Shown here: in pieces, positions 26,270-36,216 of the stretch | Position numbering within the stretch: position 1 is the first letter of the stretch | How the letters are laid out: each line of letters opens with the position of its first letter | Source: Xiphias gladius | Lineage: Eukaryota; Chordata; Actinopteri; Istiophoriformes; Xiphiidae | NCBI RefSeq assembly: GCF_016859285.1 | Contig: NC_053400.1 | Span: 21,629,501-21,693,500 of the forward strand | DNA: 64,000 nt | Reading direction: 5' to 3' | The notes under the pieces: model-generated | The model's input: the letters and a program-made list of their open reading frames with translations, nothing else | What the model was told of the DNA's origin: nothing | Database searches by the model: none | Made by a program: the position numbers and the translations under genes

Positions 26270-27472
26270 TAATATTCATAATATTGTGTCTTTTAAGTTA
26301 GTATAAAATAAATATTTCTAATGTTTCCTCCAAAGGAAAATGATGCAAGATGTGCACTGACCGATATCACTCCAGCCACTACTTTAGAAACCTATTGCCA
26401 AATTAAACTTTACATGGAAAAAGCAAAATGTTTTTCCAAAGATGTAATATTTTATTTTTTGTTTTCTTGTCTGAGATCATCCTGGAGCTGTCTCACCATC
26501 ATCTGCAATTTGTTTTAATTATGCTTATCAGCTGTAAGTAGCCCCTGTATTTCCTTCGTGTTTTGGCAGCATACTAAAAAAAACAAGTAAATTTAGACTG
26601 CATATAGACCTCTTTGAGTGTACTTAAATCACCTATGTGTAGAATTTTAATATACTTGTAGAATCTCTTTCTGATAACAAATTATTCTGATGGCATAAAT
26701 ACTCCAAGAAAAGTTAGACAATCCTTATGAAAATTGTTGCCATTTGATGATTTCAGCACTTTAATCTCAGGGTGACTATAGACGTTTCTAGAGCCAGATG
26801 TTTTGCAAATCCTACACATAAGGCTTCTGAATTTTTTTTTTTCAAGTGTAAACACAGTTCATACTCAAAACCATGGTTTGTATGTAGTGTAGAATTGGGA
26901 CGCATTGCAAAACTCCTGCTTTAATTAATTAATTAATTACAATTATATACCTGTTTGAAAGGCTGAGATTGTGGAGTCATAGAATTTGTAAGACGTTTAT
27001 TTTATAGCAGTCCTTGAGTAACGAACAACACTCACCTTGAGAGTAATTGTGAAATTCATATGAGCTTTCTGGGGCATCATTGTTGTACATTTTATAAAGC
27101 AAGAAACAAACGGTTCACTTGAGTCGAGTATTCTTCTATTTATTGCGTTATTCAAATGTACCACTTATACTGGAAGGTCATTCTAGACGATGTGACAGTG
27201 TTTATTTTTTATATGAAAAGCTCAGAAAGTGTAGTCAAATGCTCTAAAATTTATTTCACTGTTGGTTTTTTTTTTTTGTGATAATATACAAAGACAGAGA
27301 ATCCGTAGGGATCATATTTTGCACGGCTCTACATTTGTATTGGTTTCACTGTGTTCCTGAAGGGAAGTCACTGGGCCTGGCGCTGAGCCACAGTCCTCTG
27401 TGTCTCGTACTGGGACTGCTGATGCTGCTGATCGTCCTGCCCTGCCCTGACCCGATCTGCCCGGGCACATGA
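4392..27472 (+). CDS. strc: Stereocilin (hair-bundle extracellular protein), 29 coding exons
   Basis: Exons: 4392-4434, 4911-5609, 5727-5751, 6861-8226, 8796-9626, 10318-10383, 10498-10608, 10733-10887, 13215-13401, 13973-14088, 15107-15236, 15377-15559, 16306-16344, 16439-16609, 17043-17183, 17713-17774, 17984-18119, 19330-19418, 19975-20110, 20303-20499, 21281-21371, 21699-21870, 22312-22487, 22653-22808, 23381-23523, 23657-23805, 24005-24102, 25916-26066, 27363-27472. They total 6129 nt, 2042 residues plus TGA, with all phases consistent. Identity rests on close resemblance to vertebrate stereocilin, for example WGINHNVSW near residue 256 and the block AFGPISSWGTDVFIEIG in exon 26. Stereocilin is a secreted or membrane-anchored protein of the mesothelin/otoancorin superfamily. 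In mammals it forms horizontal top connectors between stereocilia and attaches tall stereocilia to the overlying gel; loss causes DFNB16 deafness. A signal peptide starts the protein and a hydrophobic segment lies near its end. It is longer than human STRC (about 1775 residues by recall), mostly through the cysteine repeats in exons 4-5. The acceptors of exons 24 and 29 are weak; other junctions are ordinary. Confidence 0.93.
5780..6440. repeat. Probable interspersed repeat in strc intron 3
   Basis: Intron 3 (5752-6860) contains a stretch starting near the text ACCCTTTGGAGCTTTTGACC that I associate from memory with repetitive teleost sequence. It contains no open frame. The family and exact borders cannot be fixed from this window because no second copy is present here. 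Confidence 0.35.
6861..9626 (+). CDS. strc: strc exons 4 and 5: large cysteine-rich region
   Basis: Exon 4 (1366 nt) and exon 5 (831 nt) together encode residues 256-988, more than a third of the protein. Exon 4 opens with the conserved WGINHNVSW segment, then an acidic and polar linker, a cysteine-bearing block (residues about 329-370), and four copies of a four-cysteine repeat. Exon 5 adds two further copies, a Thr/Asn-rich linker and a return to the helical stereocilin fold ending in VLLQCFG. The junction 8226/8796 is phase 0 and falls two codons before the first cysteine of repeat 5, so it separates repeat units. A large exon at this position also occurs in mammalian STRC, from recall. 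Confidence 0.9.
7372..9209 (+). repeat. strc: Six tandem four-cysteine protein repeats within stereocilin
   Basis: Six units begin at residues C427, C496, C572, C647, C713 and C796 (DNA 7372, 7579, 7807, 8032, 8799, 9048). Spacing between the four cysteines is 18/12/21 in units 1, 3 and 5; 20/12/21 in unit 2; 17/12/21 in units 4 and 6. Every unit starts C-x-Y-x2-W: CNYNSW, CVYEQW, CRYSEW, CDYHTW, CKYSEW, CQYSSW. Five of six also have W four residues before the last cysteine. Linkers between units vary in length and are Pro, Ser, Gly or Thr rich. The regular cysteines suggest two disulfides per unit in an extracellular, bead-like array. The intron at 8227-8795 interrupts the array between units 4 and 5. 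Confidence 0.9.
9680..9960. repeat. MITE-like fragment in strc intron 5
   Basis: The left end, reading GTGGTGAAAGGAGTATTCA then ACTTAAGTAAA, matches the ends of the elements at 45350, 46565 and 52690 in this window. Only the terminal part is recognisable and the remainder is AT-rich decay. It is non-coding and presumably a dead non-autonomous DNA transposon. Confidence 0.5.
11892..12060 (+). repeat. Interspersed repeat family A, copy 1 (strc intron 8)
   Basis: This begins CTTAAAGAAATAGCTTGACATTTTGGGAAATAGGC and continues through a GAGAGTTAGATACCACTATG segment to GCTTAGCTTATCATTAAGACC. It resembles the stretches at 13671, 21927 and 22018 closely enough to define one family in the same orientation. 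It lies in the 2.3-kb intron 8, the rest of which (10888-13214) shows nothing coding. Confidence 0.6.
13671..13802 (+). repeat. Interspersed repeat family A, copy 2 (strc intron 9)
   Basis: This starts TTTAAAGGAATAGTTTGAGA and continues with GGGAAATATGCCAATTCAC, a GAGTTAAATGGGAAGATTGG segment and CTACAGCCAGCAGCCAGTTA. It is the copy most similar to the presumed family consensus. It is intronic and non-coding. Confidence 0.6.
18560..19100 (+). pseudogene. Decayed, internally deleted Tc1-like transposase relic (strc intron 17)
   Basis: Plus-strand conceptual translation around 18617-18735 gives a helix-turn-helix block containing KTISKQLDVPLT and FEVHGNVANL, typical of Tc1/mariner transposase N-termini. 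About 30 bp later the sequence passes directly to NDPKHT (near 18754-18772), the segment carrying the second catalytic aspartate. The first catalytic aspartate region is therefore missing. Further on, LNPTEH (near 18849-18866) marks the third catalytic residue region, with stops and frame changes between. The element lies in the sense orientation relative to strc and cannot make a functional protein. Confidence 0.75.
19741..19791. repeat. AT-rich low-complexity tract
   Basis: Mixed TATA and TTTATA units lie in strc intron 18. Nothing coding is present. Confidence 0.85.
21927..22090 (+). repeat. Interspersed repeat family A, two partial copies (strc intron 22)
   Basis: A short piece at 21927-21959 (GGAATAGTTTGG, then CGGGAAATATGCCA) is followed by a second start at 22018 (TTTAAAGGGGTAGTTCAACA, then GGGAAATGGGCTTATTCAC). 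Both are in the same orientation as the copies in introns 8 and 9. The pair may be two insertions or one duplicated element. Confidence 0.5.
22312..27472 (+). CDS. strc: strc exons 23-29: conserved C-terminal mesothelin-like region and hydrophobic tail
   Basis: Exons 22312-22487, 22653-22808, 23381-23523, 23657-23805, 24005-24102, 25916-26066 and 27363-27472 give the part most similar to mammalian stereocilin. Recognisable blocks include LTLSCSEEQLDALVGLL, GLPDFAMSALV and EGISPKAISMIPP, then the motif EQAAAVTTEQFSALS. The last exon encodes 36 residues. Residues about 2019-2032 (LCLVLGLLMLLIVL) are strongly hydrophobic and are followed by a 10-residue tail, PCPDPICPGT. Exon 24 is placed from homology, since its acceptor (TTCATGAAG) is poor in pyrimidines near the AG. 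The exon 29 acceptor (TTCCTGAAG) is also weak. Both choices keep the phase. Confidence 0.88.
23287..23346 (+). repeat. Terminal fragment of a TTATTAGGTACACC-type DNA element
   Basis: The run CTAGCTAGGTGTACTTAATA plus flanks is the reverse complement of the left terminus of the element at 49158-49491. The preceding GGCTGTTGTAT matches that element's subterminal region. Only one end survives here, just upstream of strc exon 25. Confidence 0.6.
24243..25815. repeat. Probable non-autonomous DNA transposon filling much of strc intron 27
   Basis: The left side carries GGTTTCTGCAGGG then CTTAAGACTTTTTAAGACC. The right side carries CAGACTTTTCAAGACCTGCA, which is roughly the inverse. From memory, this pairing of TTTCTGCAGG with AAGACTTTTTAAGACC marks an hAT-like teleost repeat. 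The interior has no transposase frame; it contains short A-rich runs and many stops. It accounts for most of the 1.8-kb intron between exons 27 and 28. Confidence 0.5.
26239..26268. repeat. (TA)n microsatellite
   Basis: Fifteen TA units lie in strc intron 28. The rest of that intron (26067-27362) is AT-rich with no exon I can support. Confidence 0.95.
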
Positions 27473-28665
27473 CCCAACTCAGCCCTGCTGGATCATGAGA
27501 CACCTCCTCGCCCACATAACCACGATGATCTCATTGATCTGTGGAATACCATACCTCTTTGAAATACGCAGCACTTCAGGATTTCCACAAAGTGTATTAA
27601 GTGAGACTGTAATTTATTTTGTGCAGTTATCAATTTGACATATCAACATTAAGCACTAGATGAACCAAATGACTAGTTTAATTCAAAGTAGAGAGAGGAA
27701 AAACAAAACATGTTCAACGTATAAACAATATATCCACCAAGTCTAACTAAAACCCATAGAACTATTTTCATTACACTTGGCTTATTTATTTATATTTTGA
27801 TAAACCTGTATGAATCCCTACTGTCCCAATGTATCCTTCTCAGGGATGTGACGCCATACCTAGAAAAGCAACCCGGACACTTAAGAGATTTAAATATAGT
27901 TATTATACAGTTATTATGAACAAATCAAAGTTGTGTTGCAAACCCACAAAGTTATATATTTTTGTGAAATTATATAATATTTTTGTCAGAGTAAGCGCTT
28001 TAATCTTTGCTACATTTATATATCGACTGTGAGTTATCTTGATTAGATAACAGGTTCATAATGCTCAATAAGACCTGATTGTATTAGTTTTGGTCAACTT
28101 CTGTTTATTTTGCTGTGAGTTTTCTATTGTTGTGCACACTTTCTGGTCTCATAAATATAAATTTAATTATTAAAGTGAACCACTCTGCCTCTGATCGACT
28201 CTGTCTGTTTTTAACACTCATGCACACTTGGTGGAATTGTTCAAAAGTAACTTCACACAATACTCATTAATGCATGACGTTTATGTATGACAGTCTACAT
28301 TATGTGGGCATACAGCTCCCAACTATAAAAGAAAGCTGTAGCATACCTCTTTCATCCAAGTTATTAACAAACTATTAAATAAACTTACATTTATTATAAC
28401 TTAGACATACTTTGTGAAAATCACGAGATATAAATTTCATAGAGGTCAGATTTTTGTCTTTTTAAGTAAACATTATGGGATAGTAAGTTATATGTTATAA
28501 TTATGGGCTTATCTGTAAGACTTTATGAAAATGATGAGTCAAGTATCAGAACCAGGACAGCTAAGTTCTGCAACAGCACTTACGCTGAGGCCTTCGTTTC
28601 TTCAAATCCTAAATAATTTAGGTGCTGTTTTAATCCTATCTGTGAGGGGTATGAACTGTATATTA
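27473..28665 (+). other. strc: Presumed strc 3' UTR and downstream spacer
   Basis: No coding sequence is seen. The transcript end is not certain. Candidate poly(A) hexamers are ATTAAA at 28169-28174 and AATAAA at 28378-28383. The first is followed by a T/G-rich tract at about 28190-28215 and is the better candidate. Confidence 0.45.
28169..28174 (+). terminator. strc: Candidate strc polyadenylation signal (ATTAAA)
   Basis: This variant hexamer lies about 0.7 kb after the stop codon, with T/G-rich sequence (CTGTCTGTTTTT) roughly 25-40 bp downstream. An alternative canonical AATAAA is at 28378. Confidence 0.35.
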
Positions 28666-29140
28666 CTCTGCAAAAGTCTTAGAAACTTTTGATGTTAAGA
28701 TTCATATCCATCATGCAGTACCATCAGGGAGCCGTCTGATCGGTCCCGACTTCATTCTGCAGCATTACAACAACCCCAGACTTACAGCTGGAGTCATAAA
28801 GAAGCCATCTTAAGAGGCAAGAAGGAAAAGGAGTCCTGCAACAGATGGTCTGGCCCCCAAGGAGCCCTGATCTCAACGTCATGGAGTCAGTCTGGGACAG
28901 AAGAGACAGAGGACACTGAGACCGACTAAGTCCACAGAAGAACTGCAGCAGGTTCTCCAACAACCCACCTGACAAGTTCCAAGAAAAACTGTGCTCATGT
29001 GTACCGGGGAGAATTGGTGCTGCTTTAAGGCAAAGAGCGTTCACACCATTTGACTGCTGTTTACTGTCCTTTGTAAGAAGTTGATTGATAAATAAAAACC
29101 GTTCATGGCATTAGTTTTGAAAGCATCCTCTCTTTACTTT
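28666..29140 (+). pseudogene. Degenerate Tc1-like transposon (3' transposase part with left end)
   Basis: The left part (CTCTGCAAAAGTCTTAGAAA) resembles a Tc1-family terminus. Reading rightward, IGPDFILQH (from about 28739) is followed by YNNPRLTAGVIKK where active relatives have an Asp-Asn-Asp-Pro-Lys-His-type segment, so the second catalytic aspartate is lost. After a frame change, VWPPRSPDLNVMESVWD (about 28850-28900) marks the region of the third catalytic residue. Stop codons and an internal deletion make it dead. It sits between strc and eif3j, both on the same strand. Confidence 0.8.
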
Positions 29141-29589
29141 TAGTGCCCAGTAATGCATACAGTGGTACACATTATAGCTGGTTTTGGGGTACTGATAGCA
29201 TCCCCATGGGAACACGCTTGTTTTAATTATGAAACTATTTATTACTATCACTTTTCTATTTTTCAGTCGCTTATTTATATGTGGTTACTGTACGCGATGT
29301 GAGGTTTTTGTTTGTTCTAATTTTGTGTGAACTCACCAAACCAGATTCCCATCAACTATGCTGAAATGGCAATCACGCAATGAATCTCGAACATTTTTGA
29401 GATGAGTCAAGGTTAAATAAAACTTGTGAAATTCCAAGTAAGGGAAAAAAAAACGGCAACACGTTGACTCATTGTATATGCCGTAGTGTAAATGAGACCG
29501 CCACTGAATGAAATGCTACCAACTCTGTCCTGTGGGTTGCCCCATTGTCCCAAGCACCCTCCTTATGTTTACTACTTAATTAGATAAAA

Positions 29590-30200
29590 AAAATACCGGG
29601 GGTACCTGACGGCTGTCGTGTTGCTTCAAGTAGTCCCGGGGCAGTGAGGACATTAGATAGGCCGACGGTGACGTCCAGGAGGTGGGAGCTGTTACTGAAC
29701 GTGGCCAGCGGGCTGCAGCACTGACTCCACCGCGAGCTTGTCAAACATAACCAACACAGTCGACATGGCGGACTGGGGTGAGAAACTAAGTTGGGAAGGA
29801 TAGCTATCGGCACATCACCCGCTTTGACACAGTCTTTGTTTTACGCGCCTAACACTCCGTTATTGTCAAATTCGCTCGTTAAATGTGGATTGGCCTAACG
29901 AATTTCATGCTGTCGTTTTTACAGACGCTGACAACTTCGAGCCGGAGGAGCCGATTAAAAAGGCGGCAGCGCTGGACAAATGGGAAGGCGAAGACGAAGA
30001 TGAAGATGTTAAGGTAAATTAACCTGACAGACACTAGTGCGGTCCGAGAAGGGATTTAACGCAGCCAACGTTTGTCAGGTGAACGTTAAGCGAGCGGTTA
30101 GCCGGTCAGATGAGTTTGAAGCTCTCGGTGGGTAGGAGGACTGTCGCCCCGGCTGTGGTGCCATGCTTCGCCGCGGTCTCTGGCTGCCTGTCAGTCCCAA
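29590..30200 (+). promoter_or_regulatory. eif3j: CpG-rich promoter region of eif3j
   Basis: CpGs cluster on both sides of the first coding exon, for example at 29620-29680, 29700-29790 and 29930-30180, against a CpG-poor background. A GGTGACGTCC segment at about 29666-29675 contains a TGACGTC, CRE-like site. This fits a broad housekeeping promoter. No TATA box is evident near a plausible start site. Confidence 0.65.
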
Positions 30201-33200
30201 CCCCCGAGCCTGTGTTAGCTTAGTGCTAGCTGATAGCTAACTCATGTGGCTCCACCAGGCAGCCCGTAGTAACTCCAGTTTAGCTAACGGTAGGCTATTA
30301 CTCGGTTTTCATCGGTTGTAGAGGGTTGGGATTCAATTTAGCTTCTGGACGCTAATTTTGTTTGTTTTTATTTTGAAGCCGACAGTCAGCGATGTAATTC
30401 TTGGATAGCAGGGCTAAATTTGGATAACGTAGCTTGAAGCTAACCTCTCCCCGGGCCACTTAGCTAGCAAACTCGCTAGCTCCCCTGTCAGGTTGCGTCT
30501 AGAATGAGCTTTACCGTTAGGTAACTTCGACGATAGCGTCGTTAACTTAAGTGGTTTGGACTACTTGGTTAATGTGGAAGGTTATCTCGTCCTTGTCCAA
30601 AGTTGGTTCCATTAAATGATCGTAGGAGATTAGCATTTGTGTCCCGTCCTGAATTCCCACAGCTAGTTACGTTCAACATGAGGCGGCGTTAGCTTGCTAA
30701 CCAACTCTAGCCACAATCAGATGAAATCATCATCTGGGTTGATGACTCAACTGAGCCACGAACTAGGCCTAGAAGTTTCCGACTTTACACCAGGCGTGTT
30801 GTAGGAGGCTGGTGTTCCATTGATGGTGCTATACAGGTGGTTACTACCTGAATGTTGACATGGTCGCTGTCCAGAAACGTCAGACAATTGACCCAGGGAA
30901 AGTGCTGGTAGAGGCCTCTTCATTTGTTCAGGTTTCTGTCACATATGGTGCCCAAACTAAAGGACCTGATGCTTTCATGTCGTCCGTAGTACAAACTGTG
31001 TGGCATGCTTGTGGCAATCCAAGGACCAGCACAGTCAGTTGCACAAATTAATTTGAATTTGTGATCCCAAGTGTATTGTATTAAGGTATGCTTGCATTTC
31101 CACTATGCACACACAACAGGCTGCTTGTCAAAGCTCATTGAGTAGTGTGTAAATCTCTGTTTTAAGTTGAGTTAGTTATTCCATTTAAAATTTGTGAAGT
31201 ATTGATTTTTATTTATTTTTTTCCCCCCCAGATAAGAGATTAATGAGGGAAAGGTCTGTAATTATTAATGAAATTAAAGGATAGGATTTAAATGGTTAAC
31301 AACAATTATGTGGATATTATTGGAGTGCAGTGCACCACTGATCACTTGGCAGACTATGAACTGCATGTTTGAACTTGGTTTTTGGATCAGTCCCCAGCAC
31401 TAGTGGTGCTTTCTGAGGGCAGCATCAAGTAGGGCTGATGTGTTTTCCTATATCAAAATATGGAAGGTGTATGCAAAACCACTCATAAAATAATTGAAAA
31501 GCAATAAGCAATGTTCCCCATTAAAATACAATTTCTTAAAATGTGTCCAACAAAAACTTTAACAACTGATTTTGTTTGTTTTCAATCACAGCTTGTACAT
31601 TTTCATTCATCTGACAACAATTATTTGTCGAACAACAAAATACCATCTGAGATGACATGATTTCACCAAAATTTGATAAATTAGGTTATTAAATTATCAC
31701 CCATCCCTAGTATTAGGGTATGTATTGGTCTGGATGGACTTGGATTCATACAGCATTGCATACTTTTGTTGCCCCTATCCCCATGGACTGTACCTGTTGT
31801 GTAGTTGTGTTGATTTAGGCTGTAAATCCTTAAGTGCTGGAATTATTAGGACAATGGGTGTAGATATCGGTCTTTGTATGTAAAATTGAATGGTTAAATG
31901 GGTGTTTATGGGTATTGTTTGCCATTTATCTGATCAGTGTATCTTATGGGCTGTTTTTGTGTTAGATGGTGTTTCTGTTATTCAGATGTATTGTATAAAC
32001 TTTCCAACCGGCTCATTTATTTTTATAACATTAATTGACATTTGTCAAAGTAATGGATTTTACACAGCTTGCCTGTGTAGCCTGAATCAAAAATGCCAAC
32101 TATCTCACCTTTTTTGATTTCACAGGACAACTGGGATGATGAGGATGATGATGAGGAGAAAAAAGCAGAGGTGAAAAAAACAGGTATTTATTTAATTGCC
32201 ACCTGTTCCACATAAACATGATTTATTGTATTGCATGTTAATCAGTGGCTAAATTTCCATCTTTTTCTGCAAATTTACATTTTATTCCATTATATTAAGC
32301 TTCAGACACAAAGGTTTCTGAAAAGAAAAAGTTAAGTGAGAAGATCAAAGAGAAAGAAAACCGGTTAAAGAAAAAACAACAGGAACTGAAGGAGAAAGAG
32401 CTGCAGGATAAAGTGAGTTTTTTGTTTTGTTTTTGTTTTTGTTTTTTTCCTCTAATACACAAAACTATTGTCCCCTCTGTCATCTTCAATATTTTAATTT
32501 TGACTTTGTGGCATCTGTCAACAGCAAGAAGTACTCACTCCTGAAGAACAACTTGAAGAGAAGTTAAGAGTGAAGAAATTACAGGAAGCCGCAGATTTGG
32601 AGCTAGCAAAAGATGCTTTTGGTAAGACAGGATCACCTTTGGGTTAAAAAGAAAAAAAGTTTACAAGCTTAGTAGTCTTCCAAAATACAAAACTTTTTGT
32701 GTACATGAAACTAGCTTTTTAAGAGAATGTGCAACTTATATTTATATTTCATGTTTAATTTGTGCTTGGATTGTTAAAGTCTTTGCTTGATTGCTCCCTT
32801 GGTGTCTTCTACTTTCAAAGTGAGATATCCTGTTGTTCATACTGTAGATGCAATGTACTGCAACTCATGATTCATTTTAATTTTAACCTGCTCTCATATT
32901 CATGCTTAGCTGTACCCCGTATGTAGACACGGGTTGTGTGTTCAAGACCGACAAAAAATAACATGCTTTTCTGAGATATTAAAGGATTTTTTCTTCACCA
33001 GCAAAACCCTCTTTGTAACCAGGTTGTCAAAACATATAAGCATTTCTGAACCCCCACCATTATTTTCTTAGCCTGTCCCTTATATGTATGGTTTTACTAA
33101 AAAAAAAGAAGCATCATGAAGTATCATTCCAGTAAGTTGTGTTTCATCACCTTTAAACATGCTTTAACAAAGCTTGGATTTAAAAAAAAAAAAATGTTAT

Positions 33201-34797
33201 TACAAATGAATTGATAAATTATTTTACTCTGTAAGGTTTAGTTTTTGTAGTAACTCTATACTTAAAAAAAATTCTCAGTGTTCCCACAATCTGTTGCTTT
33301 TTGAGAAATGATAAATACCATCTGACATTTTTCACTAGAACTGTTCTTCCCCTGTACTATACATAACAAACTGTTGTTAAACCAGAACAACTTCAGCATG
33401 TTCTGAAGGGGTTGGCAAAAATCAAGTGTGCATACAGTATATGGTTTATAGCCCGACTGATGCTGGACTTTTGAGACAAATACTGATATCGATATTTGTG
33501 AGTTTTAAAAAATCTGCTAATGACATCAGCTAATAGTAAACGTTTTTAAACAATCATAACATAAAAAATCTTGATATGGATCCCTCAGGTGGTTTTTTTT
33601 TAAATTTTAAAGAATTATGACCAAAACACAATCTGTGCGAGACGGTTTACAGTTGAAAAATCAACTTGCCAGTACTCTCTGGTGGACAAACTATGTAATG
33701 GCGACACTGTTTCTAAATTACCACAAACCTAGTTTGCCCACAACAGCCTTTTCTGTACTGCAGTTTTTTTGTTATTTTGTAATCTCAGCACCCTCAACAT
33801 TCAGCAGAGATTCACACCCTTCAGCTAGATTGTTGGTATAAACACTAGCAATATACTGGAGGTCCAATGTAAAAGCAGGGCGTTGCATCTTTGATTCTGT
33901 ATGTCATTAGGAGACATCAAACTGTTTTTTAAATATTTTTTCAGGTGTCAGCAGCACTTCGAATAGTGTCACTGGGATTGATACCATGTGTCCGTCCTCC
34001 AAAGAAGACTTCACAGAATTTGAAAAATTGCTGAAAGAAAAGATATCCCAGTTTGAAAAATCTGTGCATTATTCAAGTTTCTTGGATTCATTGTTTCGGG
34101 AACTCTGTATTTCATGTAAGCCTAGCATCTTTTGCACTCATTTTTATTAAACAATATACATTATTACACATCTTCAAAATGTCAGTCAAAACATGCTTGA
34201 CCAATAACTCTTTTTCTTCTTCCTCTTACAGTGGAAGTAGATGACTTGAAGAAAATCAGTAATTCCCTTTCAGTCCTACTTAGTGAAAAACAGAAACAAG
34301 AAAAAGTGAGTGACCGCATGCTTGTATTTTTATATTTACTCATCTATTAATTCAGATCTGTAGTTCCTATTCAGTAGGGGATGCTGTTCACCTTGCATAG
34401 TCACTTGATGTGTACTCAGAGTGGAAATCAACTAGTTTGTTCTTTAACACTCCTGTGGTTTCTATACTGAATTTTTATCAATATACATATATTTGGTAAT
34501 TCCAGTGTAATATGTAACAGTTAAATCAGCTGAATACGCATTAATAATTTAGTTTGTTGCATCGTTCAACCAGAGAAGTCTCAGATCAAATTAGAAAGCC
34601 CTTTTGCTGCAGATGTGTATTCATATATAATTTCTATCATTTTAAGTGACTTTTATTTGCCCATATAGCAAAACAAAGGAAAGAAGAAGAAGAAAGGGGT
34701 TATACCTGGAGGTGGTTTGAAAGCACAGCTGAGAGACGACCTTGACTATGCAGAGTTTGATGGGGGCTACGCCCAAGACTATGAGGACTTCATGTGA
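29765..34797 (+). CDS. eif3j: Eukaryotic translation initiation factor 3 subunit J, 8 exons
   Basis: Exons: 29765-29777, 29925-30013, 32126-32183, 32300-32412, 32525-32621, 33945-34115, 34232-34305, 34669-34797. They total 744 nt, 247 residues plus TGA. eIF3j (yeast Hcr1) is a loosely bound eIF3 subunit that contacts the 40S decoding centre and mRNA channel and helps start-codon selection and ribosome recycling. Recognisable features are the acidic WEGEDEDEDVKDNWDDEDDD block at residues 24-43, a highly charged Lys/Glu coiled-coil region at about 47-115, VLTPEEQL, TEFEKLL, the basic KGKKKKKGVIPGGGLKAQL stretch, and the conserved C-terminus QDYEDFM. Human EIF3J is about 258 residues by recall; the fish protein has a shorter N-terminus. 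The ATG at 29765 has context GTCGACATGGCG, with G at +4. I cannot tell which teleost paralogue (a or b) it is. Confidence 0.95.
33440..33920. repeat. Possible repeat remnant in eif3j intron 5
   Basis: The text GGTTTATAGCCCGACTGATG then GATATCGATATTTG recalls the ends of a common fish DNA-element family. Only one side is recognisable and no second copy exists in this window. Confidence 0.3.
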
Positions 34798-35845
34798 CAC
34801 TGGCTCCATCACTACTGCCCTCCCGACCCTCAGAAATGCAGCTGTACCTTCTCATGCTGTCCAGTGCCATCCTGGAACATCTGAACTATGTGTTGCCCCC
34901 TTAATTTTGCTTCAGTGACCAGAGGGACTATACCAGGGAGCATCCAGTCTCACCAACTCTTTATGTTCATACATATGGAATTGCCTTTTCTGTCTCATTC
35001 AGCCTCGACTCAAACACACATGATCATGTATCTGTTGGGTGACCCAGCTTCAATGGAGAATACATTGTAACTGCTGATGTCTGAGTTTTGCAGGGCTCAT
35101 TTTTTATTAAATGTTTCTCCTGTCAAAATGGCAGATACAGTATTGCAGTTATAAGTGTAGTGACATAGAAACACAAGGTTCTATGCAAATTCTTTAACCA
35201 GAATGTCATGTATATATTATAGGTCTCACTTACCTGTGGATGATTCTCTTACAGGAAAGTATATAGTATCTATAACTTTGGTTGCCAAATGCAGAACAAT
35301 TATTCAGCATTATTCATCTTTATCTCTGGAAAGGTTGCATTTTGGGTGATTTTGAGACTGATGCAACATGTAAGTAGTAGTTGTAATTTTACGGAGAGCA
35401 CATGACATTCATTGTAAGATAAAAGGGATAGACAAGTATAATAAATGTGACTTTAAAACCTCACAGCCATTCTCTTGATACATCTCTGGAATATCCTTGA
35501 AAATTTGGCGCAAAGAGTGCTTATACGTATTTTTTGTGCATGACAAAAGTAATTTACTAATTTGATTTATACTAATGCAGCAAAAGTATGGATCAGGCAA
35601 GGGAATTAACTTGCTACAACTGGTCTCCTAATCATTGCTTCTGCAGGCTTGTATCAAGTGTGATGAGGAGCGGGGGCTTATGGGCTTCACCCCACCATGT
35701 CTTCATATGGGCTACAGTTAGTTGAAAGGGGTGCATTTCTCCTTTTCTTTTCTAGCAATTGACCAGTTTCAATGTTACATGGACAATTGGATACATTATA
35801 ATGTGGAAGATACAGCATCTGCGGTGTTTTATAAGCATCTAATTT

Positions 35846-35851
35846 AATAAA
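35846..35851 (+). terminator. eif3j: eif3j polyadenylation signal (AATAAA)
   Basis: This canonical hexamer is followed about 20-40 bp later by a T/G-rich element (TTGTGTTTGTCTTTGTTT at about 35872-35889), the expected layout of a strong poly(A) site. An earlier ATTAAA near 35105 could serve a short form. Confidence 0.65.
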
Positions 35852-35956
35852 TCACTGGTCGAAAGGATAATTTGTGTTTGTCTTTGTTTACAACATCAAC
35901 GAAAATCTTAAATGTAATAAGCAGACGGCTCACTGATTACTGATTTTTAAGGCACA

Positions 35957-35962
35957 TTTAAT
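35957..35962 (-). terminator. cilp: Candidate cilp polyadenylation signal (ATTAAA on minus strand)
   Basis: The plus-strand TTTAAT reads ATTAAA on the minus strand, about 255 bp after the cilp stop. It is followed on that strand by a moderately G/T-rich stretch around 35890-35905. It is the best hexamer I find, but a variant one. Confidence 0.4.
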
Positions 35963-36216
35963 AAATACTCTATTTACAATTTCAAGTAAATAATTACCAC
36001 AGTACAGGTGAAAATGTAAAGTAAGACAAAAACAATGCAACTGTTCTTTGGAAAGAAGCTGCAGGAAATAGACCTAGCTTTGTTTAGTTACATATTCACT
36101 TAAATTGGAAAAAAAAAAAAGTCGATATAAAATGCTTGTATCAAAACATAAGGTTAACACTATTCACTCATTTCCATTGCAGGTATTCATTTGGTTTCTA
36201 TATTGCCCAGTGTCAT

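Larger units (their letters stand above)
34798..36216. other. Convergent 3' ends of eif3j and cilp
   Basis: This 1.42-kb spacer lies between the two stop codons, which face each other. There is no open frame of note. It probably consists almost wholly of the eif3j 3' UTR (34798 to about 35870) and the cilp 3' UTR (36216 down to about 35935). Confidence 0.6.
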
